Source of the DNA: Haliscomenobacter sp.
GTDB lineage: Bacteria > Bacteroidota > Bacteroidia > Chitinophagales > Saprospiraceae
Length of the DNA stretch: 64,000 nucleotides
Assembly (NCBI GenBank): GCA_016713275.1
Contig: JADJPL010000001.1
Span: 124,001-188,000, forward strand
Direction: 5' to 3'
Position 1 is the stretch's first letter, and each line of letters begins with the position of its first letter. A model generated the notes under the pieces. It saw only the letters and a list, made by a program, of their open reading frames with translations. It made no database searches and was not told the DNA's origin. A program made the position numbers and the translations under genes. Positions 40,970 to 50,544 of the stretch are shown here, one piece after another.

Positions 40970-41008
40970 TGAAAAAAGTTCAGGTTGAGGATAAAGGTAA
41001 CAGTCGAG

Positions 41009-41021
41009 GGTATTAAATACC
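41009..41021. promoter_or_regulatory. 13-bp palindrome in a divergent intergenic region
   Basis: GGTATT-A-AATACC lies between the divergent hemolysin III and hydrolase genes. It could be an operator; no regulator gene is adjacent. Confidence 0.3.
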
Positions 41022-41117
41022 GTACTCTAAACGAAAATTTTGTGCAAACAAATTGTGCAGGGATGGATTTTCCCATCGGGATTCTGCTATATTTAACCCC
41101 ACTGAAAATATACCGGA

Positions 41118-41954
41118 TTGAACCTGCTGGACATAGAGGGCGGACTATTCCTGGAATTTGCCGGGGCGATCGGGGCGCTATGGGGCCTGGGCAATCTTTT
41201 TACCGGTCCGCTGCAACATTGGTTTATTTTCAGGCCGCGAAAGCTGTCCCAATCCTACGTGTACGATTTCCTGGCGCCATGCCAGGAGCTTTGGATCACC
41301 ACCTCCCGCGGGGGTAAGCTGAATGCGCTGTTGTTTAAAGCAGGAACCCAGCCGTCGCGGGGAGTCATTGCGTTCTTTCACGGCAACGCCGGCAATCTTT
41401 CCCGCTGGGGCCACCTGCACCATTTCTTCACCCGGTTTGGGTACGACTTTTTCGTTTACGACTACCGGGGGTATGGCAAGAGTAGCGGAAAGCGCAGCGA
41501 GGCGTTGTTGTACGAAGATGCGCTGCAAGTCTATGCCTACTTAGCCCAACATTACCCGCCTGACCAAATGGTTCTTTATGGGCGATCGCTGGGTTCCGCC
41601 TTTGCCATCCGGGTTGCGGCGTCTTTTCCCGCCCGCATGCTGATCCTGGAAACGCCCTTTTCCAGTATGAAAGACTTATTTTATACCTATTACCCGTTTC
41701 TTCCTGCCCTTTTCTTCTTTCGCTACCGGTTTCCTTCCCAGCACTACTTAAGTCAGGTAGCTTATCCGGTGGCGATCTTTCAGGGCGCCTCCGACCGAAT
41801 CGTCCCATTTTCCTGTGCAGCCCGGCTGAAAGCCAGCCTTAAACCCGGCGACCGGTTCTTTGCTGTTCCCGGCGCCGGGCACAACAACCTCCTGTTTTAC
41901 GATATCTATAACCGGGAATTGGAGACGCTGTTGGATGGCGAGACGGGGTCGTAG
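41118..41954 (+). CDS. Alpha/beta hydrolase with N-terminal membrane segment
   Basis: 278 residues. An N-terminal hydrophobic stretch (LFLEFAGAIGALWGLGNLFT) anchors or exports it. The alpha/beta hydrolase core follows: FFHGNAGNLSRW (oxyanion region), VLYGRSLGSAFAIR (nucleophile in GRSLG), FQGASDRIVPFS (Asp) and VPGAGHNNLL (His). This matches the YfhR/ABHD13-like class of serine hydrolases; the substrate is unknown. The start is a TTG at 41118 because a stop lies five codons upstream in frame and there is no ATG; an ATG at 41062 in another frame could be the true start if an indel hides the joint. Confidence 0.85.
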   Translation: MNLLDIEGGLFLEFAGAIGALWGLGNLFTGPLQHWFIFRPRKLSQSYVYDFLAPCQELWITTSRGGKLNALLFKAGTQPSRGVIAFFHGNAGNLSRWGHLHHFFTRFGYDFFVYDYRGYGKSSGKRSEALLYEDALQVYAYLAQHYPPDQMVLYGRSLGSAFAIRVAASFPARMLILETPFSSMKDLFYTYYPFLPALFFFRYRFPSQHYLSQVAYPVAIFQGASDRIVPFSCAARLKASLKPGDRFFAVPGAGHNNLLFYDIYNRELETLLDGETGS

Positions 41955-42937
41955 AGGATGTAGAGGATGTAAGGGTTTTGGTTGTCGTCTTGCCGTCGAC
42001 CGTCTTGCCGTCGACCGTCTCACCGTCTGCCGTTGCTTGTTGTCTGAACCAGGATTTGGGGGGATTAAAGGATGGCCAGGATGGGGTTAAGGGCGTAAGG
42101 CGCAAGCAAGGCGAAGGTTTAGGGGTTTTGGTTGTCGTCTTGCCGTCGACCGTCTGCCGTCGACCGTCTTCTGTTGTGCGAGACTTCCGTCTACGCTTCG
42201 GTTCAATCTTCAGATTGCGCGTATTTACTGCATTGGGGCATTGCTGCGTTGTCTGAACCAGGATTTGGGGGGATTAAAGGATGGCCATGATGGGGGTATA
42301 ATGGCGTAAGGCGTAAGGCGCAAGGTTTAGGGGTTTTGGTTGTCGTCTTGCCGTCCACCGTCGACCGCCTGCCGTCTCACCGTCCATCGTCCGCCGTCCA
42401 GTTTGGAAATGGCTTTGAGCTCGACCATGATGCCATTTTTAACAAAAAATCCGCGCGGCGGCTTCCAATCTGTTGTTTGAGGCAAAAAAAGGGCCTTTTC
42501 ATTCAATAAAGAATCCCCCCAAAACTAAAATCCCTACTCCCATGAACCCTCCATCCTGAATCCCCCAAATCCTGGTTCAGAGACAACAAGCGTGGACGGT
42601 GGAGGGTAGACGAGAGCCGGTGGGGCGTGCTTCCCGGAATATAATTCCGGTCAACAATCTCGGATTGAAAATCCGAGCTACATCATGGCCATCCTTTAAT
42701 CCTGCAAATCACAGTTCAGACAAAAAGCAACGGCGGACGGTTGACGGCAGACGGCGGACGGCGGACGGATTGAAAATCCGAGCTACATCCTGTCCATCCT
42801 TTAATCCTGCAAATCGTGTTCAGACAAAAAGCAACGGCGGTTACGGCCAACCCCGCAACTTCGTAACTTCGCAACCTCACAACTTCGTAACCTCGTAACT
42901 TCGCAACTTCGTAACTTACCCCCCAAAACCAACCGTC
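41955..42937. repeat. Composite intergenic repeat block
   Basis: 983 bp without a gene. Three copies of GGGTTTTGGTTGTCGTCTTG (41972, 42122, 42330) each lead into CCGTC-based 7-8 bp tandem repeats. Two are followed by GTCTGAACCAGGATTTGGGG and TTAAAGGATGGCC (42041, 42250). The right part holds the same modules inverted: ATCCTTTAATCCTGCAAATC and TTCAGACAAAAAGCAACGG at 42690-42733 and 42796-42837, and a worn copy at 42547-42600. Two copies of CGGATTGAAAATCCGAGCTA (42661, 42767) form small hairpins. An AACTTCGT octamer array fills 42856-42918. The whole is a loose inverted repeat around about 42480. Confidence 0.85.
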
Positions 42938-43700
42938 GTGAAAATCATCTCCTATAACGTCAATGGCATCCGCTCGGCGCTGAGCAAGGGGTTGGAAGCC
43001 TGGCTTGAAGCCGAACAGCCCGATGTGCTCTGTTTGCAGGAAACCAAGGCCAATCCCGAGCAGGTGGATTTTGGCCCGTTCGAGCGCCTGGGGTACAGGC
43101 ATTACTGGCATTCGGCTGAAAAAGGGTACAGCGGGGTCGCTACCTTTTGCCGGATGGAACCCACCCGGGTAGATGCCGGTTGCGGGATCGAAGCGTACGA
43201 TAAAGAGGGGCGCATCCTGCGCACCGATTTTGGCGATTGGACGCTGCTCAACTGCTATTTCCCTTCCGGCACGTCGGGAGAGGAGCGCCAGGCCTTCAAG
43301 ATGGAGTTTCTGGATCAATTCTTCGCGTATGCCCACGAATTGCGCCGGGAGCGGCCCAAGCTGATCATTGTTGGGGACTATAATATCGCCCACCAGGAGA
43401 TCGACATTCACGACCCGGTGGGCAATAAAAAAATCCACCGGCTTCCTTCCCGAGGAACGGGCCTGGATGACGACCTGGTTTTCCAGCGGGTTTACCGATG
43501 CGTTCCGCCACCTGCACCCGGATAAAGTGGAATACTCGTGGTGGACGTTCCGCGCCGGGGCCCGGGGCAAGAACAAAGGCTGGCGCATCGACTATCAGTC
43601 GGTGACCGATAACCTGGCTTCCAGCCTGCGTTCCGCCGGGCATTTGGCTGATGCCTTCCACTCCGACCATTGCCCGGTCGTGGTGGAAATTGACCTCTAA
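42938..43700 (+). CDS. xth: Exodeoxyribonuclease III (one frameshift)
   Basis: About 254 residues from a GTG start (KIISYNVNGIRSALSKGLEA). Endonuclease/exonuclease/phosphatase motifs: Asn7, CLQETKANPEQ (catalytic Glu), GDYNIAHQEIDIHDP (Asp/Asn), DYQSVTDNL and HSDHCPVVVEIDL (Asp-His). It acts on abasic sites in base-excision repair and as a 3'-5' exonuclease. One extra A in the run at about 43427-43433 breaks the frame; six A restore NKKSTGFLPEERAWM, the family block. The second frame ends at 43700. The gene is preceded by the composite repeat block, which leaves almost no room for a promoter except within the repeats. Confidence 0.92.
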
Positions 43701-43701
43701 G

Positions 43702-43732
43702 AAAAAAAAATTCCCTTCGGGCACTTTTTTAA
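43702..43732. terminator. Possible terminator after xth
   Basis: An A run, CCC-TTC-GGG core and T run make a short hairpin two bases after the stop codon. The stem is weak in G-C pairs. Confidence 0.4.
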
Positions 43733-43751
43733 AGAATTCTGCCGCTGCCTA

Positions 43752-43782
43752 TTGACATTATCGAGGCGCGCGTTTACTTTTG
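43752..43782 (+). promoter_or_regulatory. Promoter of the exporter operon
   Basis: TTG at 43752-43754, a 20-bp spacer and TACTTTTG at 43775-43782, a full Bacteroidota consensus. Transcription would start just before the palindrome at 43790. Confidence 0.82.
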
Positions 43783-43789
43783 TTCCATA

Positions 43790-43807
43790 TTTACCCATTT
43801 AGGTAAA
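43790..43807. promoter_or_regulatory. Operator-like palindrome touching the tetR start codon
   Basis: TTTACC, six bases, GGTAAA: perfect 6-bp arms. It ends one base before the tetR ATG and begins 7 bp after the -7 box, where a bound repressor would block initiation. The position suggests autoregulation by the TetR protein. Confidence 0.7.
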
Positions 43808-44437
43808 ATGAATATGGAGACCAATACCGAAGAAAAGATCCTGATTGCCGCCAGGGAAATATTCAGCCAACGGGGGTTTGCCGGTACACGGATGCAGGAG
43901 ATTGCCGACCGGGCCGGGATCAACAAGGGGCTTTTGCATTATTATTTCAAAACCAAGGAAACCCTTTTCAAAGCGGTATTCAAAGAAGCCTTTCTCCAGA
44001 TCTCCAGGAAACTCAACGAGGTCTTGTCGTCCGAACGTCCTGTGATGGAAAAGGTAGAATCGATTGTGGACGAATACCTGGACCTCCTTCTGGCCAATCC
44101 CAACCTGCCGGGGTTTATTGTCAATGAACTGCATACCAACACGGAGGCCTTCATTGCCGAGATCATGTCCATGTCCGAACGGCCCGACCCTTCCCTGCTG
44201 ATCATGCAGTTGCACCTCGACAGCCAGGCGGGCAAGATCCGGCAGGTAGACCCCTTTCATACGGTGCTGAACATTTTATCCATGTGCGTTTTCCCTTTCA
44301 TTGCCCGGCCTATGCTCCAATCGATGGTGCATCTCGACGATGCCACCTATCTGCATCTGATGCGCCAGCGCAAAGCCGCCATTAAGGATTTTATCCGCCA
44401 TGCCATTCAATCGCCAGATCAATCCGCCATGTCATGA
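43808..44437 (+). CDS. TetR/AcrR family transcriptional regulator
   Basis: 209 residues. The N-terminal helix-turn-helix is the standard TetR type: KILIAAREIFSQRGFAGTRM then QEIADRAGINKGLLHYYFKT. The C-terminal ligand domain is close in layout to CecR/YbiH-like regulators, with FIVNELHTNTEAFIAEIMSM. It is the first gene of a seven-gene operon whose next gene overlaps its stop by 4 bp. It most likely represses the whole exporter operon through the palindrome before its own ATG and is released by an exported drug or lipid-like compound. A second in-frame ATG at 43814 is possible. Confidence 0.93.
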   Translation: MNMETNTEEKILIAAREIFSQRGFAGTRMQEIADRAGINKGLLHYYFKTKETLFKAVFKEAFLQISRKLNEVLSSERPVMEKVESIVDEYLDLLLANPNLPGFIVNELHTNTEAFIAEIMSMSERPDPSLLIMQLHLDSQAGKIRQVDPFHTVLNILSMCVFPFIARPMLQSMVHLDDATYLHLMRQRKAAIKDFIRHAIQSPDQSAMS

Positions 44438-45708
44438 AAATAGCCTTTGCTTTACTTCCGCTTAGCCTGTTCTTTGGGCCAGCCTTTACCCAAACAACTA
44501 AACCGCTTGATCTCGGCGCCTGCTACGCCGCCGCCAGGGAACATGCGGTTTTGGCCGGTCAGCTTCCTCTTTACCAGCAGCAAAACGGGCTCAAACTGGC
44601 CCAGATCGATGCCAGCCGGAAACCCGAGCTGACGTTGAACGCCAAGGCCAGCATGCAGACCGAAAACGTCGACCTCGGCATCGACAACCCCTTGTTCCAG
44701 TCGCCCGACCTTCCCTTGTTCCAGTTTCGCCTGACGGCCGACGCCGCCTACACCCTGTACGACGGCGGGATGCATCAGGCCCAGCGCGAACAGGAGCTGG
44801 CGGCGTTGAGGGTTCAGGAACAAGCCGTCGAGGTAGAACTCCGCAAGCTGCACGAACGCATCAACCAGCCCTTTTTCAGCATCCTGCTGCTGCGCAAAAA
44901 GATTCAGGTTCTGGAGAATTCCCGCAAGGACCTCCTCGCCCGTAGCGAAACGCTGGATGGCGCGGTGCGAGCGGGCGCCCGCCTGCAAAGCGAGGCGGAA
45001 CGGCTGAAGATCCAGATCACCCGCCTGGAGGCCGACATGGACAAGGCCCGGTACGATATCCGTGCCATGTTCCGCATCCTCGAGGCCCTGACCGGAGAGC
45101 GGTACGACGACCAAGCCGAGCTTCTGATCCCCGATTTGAGCGCATTTCAGTGGCAGACCGGCCTGGAACGTCCGGAGCTCCGCCTGTTCCAGCTTCAGCA
45201 AGATCAAACCCTGACGGCGGAACAATTGCTCGAGGCCCGGCGCAAGCCCAAAGCCGGCGCTTTTCTGCAGACCGGGGTTGGGTACCCCAATCCGCTGAAT
45301 TTTTTCGAGGACCAGCTCAGCCCCTTTGCGGTGGCAGGGGTACAGCTCAGCTGGAAAATCCTGGATTGGGAGCAAACCCGCCGCGACCGCGAACTGCTTC
45401 AGGTTCAAAGAGCGCTTATTGAAACCCAGAAAGCCCACTTCGTCCAGCAACTCAACCTCCTCGATGGAAAGTATCAGGAGGATGCCGCCGGGCTGGAAGC
45501 GCTCATCCGCAGCCAGGAGGCTATTGCCCAGCGGCAGGAACGGATCCGGATGGAAAGCGCCGCTCAACTGGAGCAAGGGACGCTGAGCGCGACCGATTAT
45601 TTGTCGGAACTGAATGCCGAACTGCAAACCCAGCTCCAGCTCGAAACCTACCGCCTGCAGATCCAACAGCTTAAAGTCGATTTCCTCACCTTAAAAGGAC
45701 TACTCTGA
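44434..45708 (+). CDS. TolC family outer-membrane efflux protein
   Basis: 424 residues, signal peptide MKIAFALLPLSLFFGPAFTQ. It has long coiled-coil helices in two repeats (the TolC tunnel) and the conserved FLQTGVGYPNPLNFF region. It should form the outer-membrane channel of a tripartite exporter. It overlaps the tetR stop (ATGA) and ends 2 bp before the HlyD gene, so it is translationally coupled with both. The length agrees with Bacteroidota TolC-like proteins. Confidence 0.93.
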   Translation: MKIAFALLPLSLFFGPAFTQTTKPLDLGACYAAAREHAVLAGQLPLYQQQNGLKLAQIDASRKPELTLNAKASMQTENVDLGIDNPLFQSPDLPLFQFRLTADAAYTLYDGGMHQAQREQELAALRVQEQAVEVELRKLHERINQPFFSILLLRKKIQVLENSRKDLLARSETLDGAVRAGARLQSEAERLKIQITRLEADMDKARYDIRAMFRILEALTGERYDDQAELLIPDLSAFQWQTGLERPELRLFQLQQDQTLTAEQLLEARRKPKAGAFLQTGVGYPNPLNFFEDQLSPFAVAGVQLSWKILDWEQTRRDRELLQVQRALIETQKAHFVQQLNLLDGKYQEDAAGLEALIRSQEAIAQRQERIRMESAAQLEQGTLSATDYLSELNAELQTQLQLETYRLQIQQLKVDFLTLKGLL

Positions 45709-45710
45709 AC

Positions 45711-46606
45711 ATGAAGCCTACATCGCTCCTTCCGGCTATTTTCTTACTGGCCTTACTCCCTTCCTGCACTCCCGAAACGCCCCTGGCGGACGCTTATGGC
45801 AACTTTGAAGCCCGGGAGGTGGTCGTTTCTTCTGAAGTGACGGGCAAACTCCTCGAATTTCGCGTCGAAGAAGGCGAAACCCTGGATTCGGGATTGCAGG
45901 TCGGCCTGATCGACACCGTTCCTTACCACCTGCGCCGGCTTCAGCTTTTGGCAAGCCTCCAGGCTTTGCCCCAGAAAAAAATCAACGCCGATCCGCAGAT
46001 TGACATCTACGTGCAACAGCGCAACAACCTCCTGCGGGAGATCAAGCGCGGTGAAGCCCTGGCTCAAAGCAACGCCATCACGCCCAAACAACTCGACGAC
46101 CTTCGGGGACAACTCGATGTAGTCAACCAGCAAATAGCCAGCGCCAAAGCCCAGGAAACCATCTCCAACCGCGGGATTCTCGCGGAATTGGCGCCCTCGA
46201 AGCCCAACTCAAACAGGTGGAAGACCAGATCAGCCGGTGCTACCTGTTCAATCCGATCCAGGGAACCGTTCTGCAGAAAATGACCGAATCTTCGGAAATG
46301 GCTATTGCCGGTAAAGCGCTGTACAAGATCGCCGACCTTAGCGTCATGACGCTTCGGGCTTACTTCAGCGGCGACCAGTTGCCCCATATAAAAATTGGCC
46401 AAACGGTAAAGGTGCTGATCGATGAATCCAAAGAAAGCAACCGCGAACTTCCCGGGGTCATCACCTGGCTCTCCGACCAGGCCGAGTTCACGCCCAAGAT
46501 CGTGCAAACCAAGGAAGAGCGCGTAAATCTGGTCTATGCGGTCAAAATACAGGTCCAAAACGACGGGGCGTTGAAAATCGGCATGCCCGCCGAAGTTAAC
46601 CTATAA
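45711..46606 (+). CDS. HlyD/YbhG family membrane fusion lipoprotein (one frameshift)
   Basis: About 299 residues. The lipobox is LLPSC at residues 14-18. The biotinyl-lipoyl-like half-motifs are AREVVVSSEVTGKLLEFRVE and FNPIQGTVLQKMTESSEMAI, with a coiled-coil hairpin between (about residues 75-165) and a beta-barrel domain (LRAYFSGDQLPHIKIGQTVK). The frame breaks near 46193 where one G is missing; restoring it gives LGALEAQLKQVEDQIS. It would join the ABC permeases to the TolC channel. In E. coli the equivalent is YbhG. Confidence 0.9.
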
Positions 46607-46610
46607 CGCC

Positions 46611-47548
46611 ATGAAATCCATCCGCATTGATTCGGTCAGCAAACGCTACGGGCAGGTCCGGGCATTGGATCAGGTTTCCATCGAGGTAGAGAAAGGCGAG
46701 TTGTTCGGCCTCATCGGACCGGACGGCGCAGGAAAAACCACCCTGATGCGCATCCTGGTCACCTTGTTGCTTCCGGATAGCGGAACGGCAGAGGTCGAAG
46801 GCTGGGACGTGCGCAAAGATTACCGGAAGATCCGCCGCCAGGTAGGATATATGCCGGGCCGGTTTTCGTTGTATCAGGACTTGAGCGTCGAGGAAAACCT
46901 CCGGTTTTTTGCCACGCTGTTTGGAACGACGGTCGAAGCGAATTACGATACGATCAAGGACATTTACGGGCAGATTGAGCCTTTTCGCAAGCGCAAAGCG
47001 GGCAAACTATCCGGGGGATGAAGCAAAAGCTGGCGCTTTCCTGCGCGCTGGTCCACCGGCCTTCCGTGTTATTCCTCGACGAGCCCACCACGGGCGTCGA
47101 TCCGGTTTCGAGGAAGGAATTTTGGGATATTCTCAGCCGGCTTCAGGAGCAGGGCATCACCATCCTGGTTTCTACGCCCTATATGGATGAAGCAAGCCGG
47201 TGCGGCCGCGTCGCCCTGATCCAGAAAGGGAAGATCCTGGGGATCAACACCCCCGGCGGGATCGTGCAGGAGTTTCCGTACCCTTTGCTCGCCGTCCAAA
47301 CCCGCGACACCTACCGCTTGCTTCAGGACTTGCGCCGCCAGCCCTGGGCGCATAGCGTTTACCCGTTTGGAGAATACATCCACCTCGCCCTCTCCGGGTC
47401 GGTCGGGGAGAATACCGTGGTTCAGCTCCTGGAAAGCTTAAACCACCAGGATATAGAGGTGCATTCCATTGCTCCGGGCATCGAAGACTCCTTTATGGAG
47501 CGCATGCGCGCGATGGAAGAAGCCGGCGCCATTTACCCAAAATCCTAA
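46611..47548 (+). CDS. ABC exporter ATPase 1 (one frameshift)
   Basis: About 312 residues. Walker A GPDGAGKTTLMRIL, Q-loop VGYMPGRFSLYQDLSVEENL, signature LSGGMKQKLALSCAL, Walker B VLFLDEPTTGVDPVS and an H-loop region in which STPYMDEASR replaces the usual His. The break is inside a G run at about 47010-47014: five G give a stop, six restore LSGGMKQKL. It matches the first half of E. coli YbhF, where two ATPases are fused; here they are separate genes. The C-terminal 80 residues are the usual extension of drug-type ATPases. It is energy-coupled to the two permeases downstream. Confidence 0.92.
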
Positions 47549-47571
47549 TTTTAGTTTTAAAAAAACCACCA

Positions 47572-48300
47572 ATGGATACTGTGATCAGCGCCGAGGACTT
47601 AACCAAAAAATTCGGGGATTTCACTGCGGTGGACCGGATCAGTTTCGAGGTATTCCAGGGGGAGATCTTTGGGTTTCTGGGGGCAAATGGAGCGGGAAAA
47701 ACGACCGCGATGAAGATGCTTACCGGACTTTTGCGCCCCACCTCGGGGCAGGCCCAGGTAGCGGGCTTCGACGTCTACCGGCAGCCGGAGCTGATCAAGC
47801 AGCATATAGGATACATGAGCCAGCGCTTTTCCCTGTACGAAGACCTTACGGTGCGCGAAAACATCGAATTCTACGGCGGGATCTATGGATTGACGTTCAA
47901 GGAGATCCGCCGGAAGATCCCTCAGTTGCTGCACGAACTCGGGCTCCTCGAGGTCGAACGGCAGCTGGTAAAATCCCTTCCTTTGGGGTGGAAGCAACGC
48001 CTGGCGTTTTCCATCGCCCTCATCCACGAGCCCCGCATCGTGTTTCTGGACGAACCCACCGGAGGCGTGGACCCCATCACCCGCAGGCAGTTTTGGGAAA
48101 CGATCTATCAGTCGGCCGCTATGGGCGTCACCATTTTCGTGACCACCCACTACATGGATGAAGCGGAGTACTGCCACCGGGTCTCTATGATGGCCCAGGG
48201 AAAAATAGCGGCGCTGGGCCCGCCCAAGCAATTGAAACAAGCATTTCAGGCCCAATCGATGGACGAAATTTTCCTGAGCATTGCCCGCGGGGCGAAATAA
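47572..48300 (+). CDS. ABC exporter ATPase 2
   Basis: 242 residues, unbroken. Walker A GANGAGKTTAMKML, Q-loop IGYMSQRFSLYEDLTVRENI, a variant signature LPLGWKQRLAFSIAL in place of LSGGQ, Walker B IVFLDEPTGGVDPIT and H-loop VTTHYMDEAEYCHR. The LPLGWKQ signature is shared with the second half of YbhF, so together with the gene before it this is a split YbhF pair. It likely pairs with ATPase 1 as a heterodimer with one altered signature site. Confidence 0.94.
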   Translation: MDTVISAEDLTKKFGDFTAVDRISFEVFQGEIFGFLGANGAGKTTAMKMLTGLLRPTSGQAQVAGFDVYRQPELIKQHIGYMSQRFSLYEDLTVRENIEFYGGIYGLTFKEIRRKIPQLLHELGLLEVERQLVKSLPLGWKQRLAFSIALIHEPRIVFLDEPTGGVDPITRRQFWETIYQSAAMGVTIFVTTHYMDEAEYCHRVSMMAQGKIAALGPPKQLKQAFQAQSMDEIFLSIARGAK

Positions 48301-48306
48301 CCGGAC

Positions 48307-49413
48307 ATGAGACAAATCGGCATTATTATCCTCAAAGAGTTTTTTCATATTCTGCGGGACCGGCGTACGCTCCTGATTCTTTTTGGGTTGCCGGTCGTTC
48401 AGATCCTGGTCTTTGGCTTCGCCATCACCAACGAGATCAAGGACGCCCGCATCGCGATCCTGGACCCCTCCCGCGACCAGATCAGCCGGGAAGTCCAGCA
48501 GCGGCTGCTTTCTTCCGGCTATTTTGTGCTGGAGGAAACGGCTGCCGATATGGATGCCGTGCTTCGGGCGTTCCGGGAAGACCGCATCAAGATGGCCGTC
48601 ATTTTCCCTTCCGCCATGCAAAAGCGGTTTTACCACGACGACAAGGTACAGATCCAGTTTATCGCCGATGCTGCCGAACCCAACACCGCCACCACGCTCG
48701 TCAATTACGCGACCGCCATTGTCAATGACTACCAGATGGACAAATTGCGCATGGACGATCTGCCGCTCGAAATCCATACCGAGGTCAAAATGCTTTACAA
48801 CCCCCGGATGCAGAGCGTTTACATGTTTGTGCCGGGGTTGATCGTAGTTATTTTGACGCTGATTTGCGCGATGATGACGTCCATCGCCCTGACGCGGGAA
48901 AAAGAACTGGGCACGATGGAAGTGCTGCTGGTATCTCCGGTCCGGCCCTTTTTGGTAATCCTGGGGAAAGTGGTTCCCTATTTTGTTCTGGGCATGATCA
49001 TCACGGTCATGGTCTTGCTGTTGGGCCGCTTTGTATTTGGGATGCCGGTGCGGGGCAGCCTGGCTCTGCTCATGGCGGAATGTGTTTTGTTTGTGCTCAA
49101 TGCGCTTGCCCTGGGCATTTTCATCTCGACCCGCACCGATAGCCAAATGGTGGCGATGATGTTTTCCCTGATCGGCCTGATGATGCCGGTATTGCTGCTC
49201 TCCGGGTTTATTTTCCCCATTGAGTCGATGCCCTGGCCTTTGCAATGGCTGAGTCATATTCTCCCGGGCAAATGGTTTTTGATCATTATCAAAGACATCA
49301 TGCTCAAGGGGGTGGGCTTTTCGTACATCTGGAAGGAAACGCTGATCCTGATCGTCATGCTGCTGGTCATCCTGGCGGCGGGGGTCCGGAATTTCAAGAT
49401 CCGCCTAGCATAA
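48307..49413 (+). CDS. ABC-2 type permease 1 (YbhS-like)
   Basis: 368 residues. One N-terminal helix (RTLLILFGLPVVQILVFGFA), a large extracytoplasmic domain of about 130 residues, then five C-terminal membrane helices with the ABC-2 motif REKELGTMEVLLVSPVRPFL. It begins 6 bp after ATPase 2. Members export drugs, cations or lipid-like molecules. The order ATPase, permease, permease matches ybhFSR. Confidence 0.93.
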   Translation: MRQIGIIILKEFFHILRDRRTLLILFGLPVVQILVFGFAITNEIKDARIAILDPSRDQISREVQQRLLSSGYFVLEETAADMDAVLRAFREDRIKMAVIFPSAMQKRFYHDDKVQIQFIADAAEPNTATTLVNYATAIVNDYQMDKLRMDDLPLEIHTEVKMLYNPRMQSVYMFVPGLIVVILTLICAMMTSIALTREKELGTMEVLLVSPVRPFLVILGKVVPYFVLGMIITVMVLLLGRFVFGMPVRGSLALLMAECVLFVLNALALGIFISTRTDSQMVAMMFSLIGLMMPVLLLSGFIFPIESMPWPLQWLSHILPGKWFLIIIKDIMLKGVGFSYIWKETLILIVMLLVILAAGVRNFKIRLA

Positions 49414-49418
49414 CCATC

Positions 49419-50540
49419 ATGAGAACCATCTTTTTTATTTTGCGCAAAGAGTTCCGGCAGATCTTCCGGCACCGGGTGATGCTCCCAATGATCTTTCTCA
49501 TGCCCATCATTCAGTTGCTGATCCTGTCGAACGCCGCAGATTTCGAGGTCCGGAACATATACCTGCACGTGGTGGACCGGGATCTTTCTCCTGCTTCCCG
49601 CCGGCTGATCGGGCAGTTTGCCGCATCAAGGCATTTTGTGCTGACGCAAACGTCTTTTTCTGCTGAACTGGGCTTTCGGGACCTGGAAGCCAACGACGCC
49701 GACCTGGTCTTGGAAATCCCGGCAGATTTCGAAAAAAAACTCCTTCGGGAAAACGAGGCGTCGCTTCACCTCAACGTCAATGCCATCAACGCAACCAAGG
49801 CGGGGCTTGGGCAAGCGTATGCCTCGGCCATCATCCGGGATTTCAACAACAACTTGCGCATGGAATGGCTCGATATGCCCGACCGCCAGAATCCAGGCAG
49901 GTTCGATATCACCCACTCCTTTTGGTTTAACCCCGACCTCAACTACAAGGCGTTTATGGTGCCGGGCATTTTGGTGATGCTCGTCACGCTGGTGGGGTTG
50001 TTCCTTGCGGGGATCAATGTGGTGAAGGAAAAAGAAATTGGCACCATCGAGCAGATCAACGTGACGCCCATTCACAAATCGCAGTTTATCGTGGGCAAGC
50101 TGTTGCCCTTTTGGATCATCGCCAATATCGAACTGGGCATGGGGCTCGCTTTTGGGAAACTGGTCTTTCACATCCCCATTGCCGGAAGTTTATGGGTGGT
50201 ATTTGGGTTTGCCGCCATTTACCTGCTGGTGGTTTTGGGCATGGGCCTGTTGATCTCCACCGTTACGGAAACCCAGCAGCAATCGATGTTTATTGCCTAT
50301 TTCGTGCTGGTGGTGTTTATCATGATGAGCGGGTTATTCACGCCTATCGAAAGTATGCCCGGCTGGGCTCAGAAAGTGACCTGGTTCAACCCCATCGCCT
50401 ATTTTGTGGATGTCATGCGCATGGTGTTGCTAAAAGGAAGCGGATGGTACGAGATTCGGCAGCATGTTTACGCGATGCTGGCCATGGCTTTGGCGATCAA
50501 TACCCTGGCGGTGCTGAATTACCGGAAGGTTGGGGCATAA
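49419..50540 (+). CDS. ABC-2 type permease 2 (YbhR-like)
   Basis: 373 residues from MRTIFFILRKEFRQIFRHRV; codons upstream to 49245 lie inside permease 1 and are not used. The layout is the same as the neighbour: one helix, a large external domain, five helices, motif VKEKEIGTIEQINVTPIHKS. It starts 5 bp after permease 1 and is the last gene of the operon. A foldback element starts 4 bp after its stop codon. Two related permeases suggest a heterodimeric channel. Confidence 0.92.
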   Translation: MRTIFFILRKEFRQIFRHRVMLPMIFLMPIIQLLILSNAADFEVRNIYLHVVDRDLSPASRRLIGQFAASRHFVLTQTSFSAELGFRDLEANDADLVLEIPADFEKKLLRENEASLHLNVNAINATKAGLGQAYASAIIRDFNNNLRMEWLDMPDRQNPGRFDITHSFWFNPDLNYKAFMVPGILVMLVTLVGLFLAGINVVKEKEIGTIEQINVTPIHKSQFIVGKLLPFWIIANIELGMGLAFGKLVFHIPIAGSLWVVFGFAAIYLLVVLGMGLLISTVTETQQQSMFIAYFVLVVFIMMSGLFTPIESMPGWAQKVTWFNPIAYFVDVMRMVLLKGSGWYEIRQHVYAMLAMALAINTLAVLNYRKVGA

Positions 50541-50544
50541 GATA

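Noticed and set aside
41955..42937. Possible CRISPR array
   Set aside because: Repeats are 7-8 bp or irregular, spacers are missing, both orientations occur and no cas gene is near.
47599..49257. 552-codon minus-strand frame across the ABC genes
   Set aside because: Antisense to two clear ABC transporter genes; the composition (His/Arg/Gln-rich) is typical of such shadows.
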